From Proales similis (Eukaryota; Rotifera; Eurotatoria; Ploima; Proalidae), in NCBI GenBank assembly GCA_019059635.1, contig JAGVRJ010000006.1, positions 2,232,001 through 2,296,000 on the forward strand: a stretch of DNA of 64,000 bases. The letters run 5' to 3'. Every line of letters begins with the position of its first letter. Within the stretch, counting starts at the first letter, position 1. The notes under the pieces are model-generated. The model saw only the letters and a list, made by a program, of their open reading frames with translations, was not told where the DNA came from and made no database searches. Below, piece by piece: positions 60,801 to 64,000 of the stretch. A program made the position numbers and the translations under genes.

Positions 60801-63737
60801 TAGTGCTGGCCAGTGCTCGAGCTTCGCACCAGTCGAACCTGGCCGAACGTGCCCGTGCCAATGGTTCGCATCAGTTCCAAATCGTCGAACAAACGCTTTT
60901 TGGCGGCCAACGCGTCCGGATCCATTTGATCGAGTCGTTTTCTTGCCTGCACTGCGAATTTGGCCTCGTAGACGGTGCGAACAGCAACTTGGGCGAAATC
61001 GGGTCTCGGCTTGGGCTTTTCACCTGGGCCCAAATGAATGGTCTCGATCGACTCGCAAGTTAGTCTCGACGAATTGATCGCCCTGGGCGGAGTAGCTCTT
61101 CCTAGTAGCGCGCTCGTCGAGCTCACCTGATTGGGAGCATTTGGCGCCCTTGTCGGTTCAGATTGCTCGAAAGCGTTCTCAGCCATTCGCAACTGAGTGC
61201 GCCCAGGCCTACTCAAATCGTCGTCAGTTGGCTTTGAGCTTCTATTATCCCGTTTCGCCGACCCGTTTGATGAATTAAGCGTCTCGGAGGCAAGCGGCGG
61301 CGGTTCTAATGGCTTGCTGCTTGCTGTTTTCGATTCGACGCCGCGTGTAACTTGCTCGATCGGCGGAGCTACTCCGCCAAGCGACATAGGCAACGAAGGT
61401 AATTTAGTCACGCTGCTCTTTTCCTTGCCATCCGACTTTGGGCTGCTGTTTACAGAAGCTGAAGAGGCCTTTCTTGCTGACATCCTATGTACTTATGCGT
61501 TGCCTTGAACGCACTTACTCAAGTGTTCAAGTGCTGTGTCTATCTGCTTCAGATCTGCTTAATTCTAATTATTTAAAAAATATTTGGTTTAAGTCTTGGC
61601 CTCTTTGCTTCAGACGCTGTTTCGAGTTGTTTGATCGAGAATATTTTAAAAGAAACAATCACAGATCCAGACTTGGCCAAGATTGCTCAGATGCTAGTCA
61701 GAATGTGATGCCGAGTGCTAAACAAGAGAGGCGCACAGACAGAGAGAGAGAGAAGCAGAGAGCTGGCTTGTTTCAGGAAAGTTAGTTCAATAAAGAAAAT
61801 ATTTTCTGGCATGCAAGCAAACACACACAAATACATTGGAAAGTTTATAATTTCCGCCCTCAAGTTGCTGGCACGCACTTTTGCTCTGGCTTCTCATACA
61901 CACATGAAGCACACACATGCTTCAATTTTTGTTATTTGCTGCCGCAGGTATGCACGCTATAGGCATCAAACTGTCGCTGTTGCTTTGGCTCTCGAAGCTT
62001 CCTGCCAGTTCTCTTTTATTTCAACTTTTCCATGGCCGTCTCTGTCGTAATGGTCCATGGCTTTCTCGCTCCGTTTCTCTCTCTCTTTCTCGATTTTCCA
62101 AAAAGCCGCCTCTTTCTCGCCTTTGCACTGCTTGATTAGTGTTTTATTGAACAGCGAATCGAGCATAATAATTGACGTGTTAGAGTTGTGCCGTGTGGCA
62201 ACACATCGCGTTTGTTAAGCATTCAAGGCATCGCATTTCAGCATCGAAGACGACCGAACTACCCTCACTTGTGATTGCACATCTGTATAATAAACACGCT
62301 CTCGAGGCTTGTTTTCATAACAACACCTGCATTCATATCATGGCAGAGCGGCGGCGGCTGCTTGATTATGGCCTTGGTAAATATTTGAATCTCTGCATGC
62401 CGGCTAAGACGGGCGTCTCATTAGCCCACATTCCTCGAAACCAACACTGCTTCGCTATCACAGACATGCATGTTTTGCTCGACTTTCTGACTCGACTGCT
62501 GATAGGACCGAAAATGTAGAAAGAGCCTGCTCTGCTATCGCGAACTCTGAATGATAGAAACTCAAACTACAAAAATAAAATCGAGAAAGAGAGGATAGGG
62601 CGTAGTAGAGCGAACAGCTTGCTTGGTCTCAATTCGCGCGGACCGGCAGGGGAGTGGCTCAGAACTGCGTCGGGAAGAATATCTTACCAGTGTTCGCCAC
62701 TCAAATCATTTGAATATGAAAAGACTCGTTTGCCTGTGATGGCATGTCGAGTTGGGCGATTGAGCATGCTGCTGCCCTTGGTAACGCCAAACTGTCAGCT
62801 TCACCTGCTCACCTGTTTTCGTATCGCTCTTTCGCTTGCTATTAGAAAAGTCATTGAGTATGTAGTAAAATAAATTTCATTCTGTCTGCCTCTCTCTCTC
62901 GCTATTCGTCCTGCTCATTGTGGCCTCAGTCAGTCTGGTTAGCTAATTTCGCCATACCTAACTGACTCACCCTCGCTGACTGTGAATGTGGACCAGAAAT
63001 TTGAAAAAAAAAAAAGAGGAGAACAAAGAAAAGAAATGTCTCAGAAGTAAATTGATGTGAAATGTTGTTTAAATTAGAGTTTGATTTGTTTATGGCGACC
63101 ACGCAACCGTCCCGATGCATCACTGCTCCCCGAAATATCCCCGAAAATAATTCGAAATCGCGATTATTGCTCTAAACAACGGACGAGAATTCCAAGCAAT
63201 AAAACTAATGTTCGTGTTGGCAAGGTGAAATGTGGGTCGGCGTTTGCCTAAGTGTGGTGGTCGAGCTGGTGCCCGAACACCTACGCACTAGCGGCGTTGG
63301 GTTCTATTTCTTCATCATCAGCAACATAGGCGGCAACATGCAGTAAGTGCAATCTGCTCAATAATTCAAGAAAATAATAATGAGCGCCATTCAAATTTGC
63401 ATTTCAATCTTAATTCGCTTCTATATTTAGAACGATCGTTCCCGCGGTTCAGGACTGGCTGAAGAACTCGTTCGATTTGACAAACATTCAGGCATTCCGT
63501 GGCGCCCTCTACATATTCTACCCGGGCGAATACGTTCTTGGCTCACTGCTGTTTCTTCTCACGCTGTTTGTAATTAAGCGTGACTTGAACAAATTCAAAT
63601 TGCTCGGCGAGCAGTCAGTGAATTCGATGCCGAACCCGCTCATTGACGAGCCAGACTTGCCCAGCACCGTCGACTCAGACACATATGCTTACGACCAAAG
63701 CAGTGACGAGGGTGTCGGCAAAAGGAAACTTAGATAA
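57857..63737 (+). CDS. Spinster-type major facilitator transporter
   Basis: Eleven exons: 57857-58092, 58153-58231, 58296-58643, 58697-58847, 58907-58987, 59042-59197, 59253-59293, 59351-59375, 59432-59491, 63225-63342 and 63431-63737. They give 533 residues. It has the MFS fold: LYVLFVLLVVYMLNQLDRFA in helix 1, LFADKFQNNRVLI between helices 2 and 3 (MFS motif A region), FRFGLGIGEAGCGPLATGIIADYF, and a second half with VFGIIGSFVGGFVSDRV. Helix 11 follows IFGEMWVGVCL, which is built across the last long intron. Spinster proteins (SLC63) export sphingosine-1-phosphate or lysophospholipids, often at lysosomes. Intron 3 (58644-58696) has a GC donor. The 3,733-nt intron 9 (59492-63224) contains an antisense kinase gene. 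Confidence 0.92.
59768..61483 (-). CDS. PRKX: PRKX-like AGC kinase, intronless and nested
   Basis: Single exon, 571 residues, inside intron 9 of the spinster gene on the opposite strand. A Ser/Pro-rich N-terminal region of about 200 residues precedes a PKA-type kinase domain: [54 protein letters not shown] with the activation-loop Thr, and [19 protein letters not shown]. The C-terminal AGC tail has the FEEFE motif and ends in IDIFCDF, as in PRKX/DC2. Before IKNHRWF there is an insertion of about 55 Ser/Glu-rich residues following YRLGSGNG, at a site where family members have only a few residues. PRKX is a cAMP-responsive kinase linked to development and epithelial morphogenesis. Confidence 0.92.
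   Translation of the reverse strand: [571 protein letters not shown]
61484..63224. other. Remainder of spinster intron 9
   Basis: 1.7 kb of intron upstream of the nested kinase gene, expected to hold its promoter. It has GA/CT and CACA tracts near 61740, 61825 and 61905. Short frames (for example 62193-62519) lack support. Confidence 0.5.
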
Positions 63738-64000
63738 ACTATCGAAACATCATTTTTTTTGCCCCCTCCCTGTCCTTGCCTTATATGCGGCAGCGTTTTT
63801 CATTAACTTTAATCAAATCTAATCAAATAAATGTCTTGTTTGAGTTCAAACACAAAGAGAGAAAGAGAGAGAGAGGGTGAGAGTAGGAGACGAGAAAATG
63901 AGCGAAAAGTGACAGCCAAAATGCTCAGTTTGCTGGTTCGCTGGTTGGCTGACATTTATGCGAGTTCGCTCAGTTCAGGAAACCTCTTCAGCAAGCCCTT
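63738..64000. other. 3' flank of spinster gene
   Basis: AATAAA at about 63825, a GA-rich tract at about 63855-63880, and then unassigned sequence to the window end. Confidence 0.5.

Noticed and set aside
62193-62873. Frames of 108 and 84 codons in the spinster intron
   Set aside because: No similarity or splice signals; composition matches surrounding intron DNA.

Overview
The window is nuclear DNA from an animal with a compact, intron-rich genome. Genes lie on both strands, most introns are about 50-75 nt with GT-AG ends, and the proteins are clearly metazoan (PCGF3/5, KIAA0319, COLGALT, PRKX-like kinase, spinster, cyclin E, CDK10). Several encode cilium or basal-body proteins (CEP89 twice, CCDC40, lebercilin), so the animal builds cilia. 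A class I iron-sulphur fumarase, absent from vertebrates, points to an invertebrate. I cannot name the phylum from the sequence alone.

Layout. 1-9.5 kb: DPY30 (3' end), CCDC12, TP53RK/Bud32 and CEP89 (copy A) on the plus strand, then class I fumarase and PRMT1 on the minus strand. 9.5-14.5 kb: a patch rich in mobile DNA, with a cluster of short palindromes, a decayed integrase-like gene, and an unrecognised coiled-coil membrane gene whose intron holds a dead LINE. 14.9-19.7 kb: cyclin E (with a possible tRNA-derived SINE in its first intron) and a small secreted EMI-like protein. 19.7-31.4 kb: four neighbours linked to cilia: lebercilin, CDK10, CCDC40 and a second CEP89. 31.5-41.5 kb: an M14 carboxypeptidase, mitochondrial ribosomal protein mL38, and a large Rab-GAP gene (PH, coiled coil, TBC) that appears fused to a C-terminal beta-propeller. 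41.5-46.1 kb: gene-poor, with simple repeats and one small orphan ORF. 46.1-51.2 kb: a KIAA0319-type receptor whose 2-kb intron contains an intronless antisense collagen galactosyltransferase gene. 52.4-56.1 kb: two tandem, intronless LRR-like surface proteins. 56.5-64 kb: PCGF3/5 and a spinster transporter whose 3.7-kb intron contains an intronless antisense PRKX-like kinase gene.

The strongest leads are the TBC-propeller fusion, the two antisense intronless genes nested in unusually long introns, the CEP89 duplication, the class I fumarase with a mitochondrial leader, and the palindrome cluster. Exon boundaries were inferred by hand from splice signals, reading phase and similarity to families I know. 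They agree in phase throughout the models listed, except where stated.
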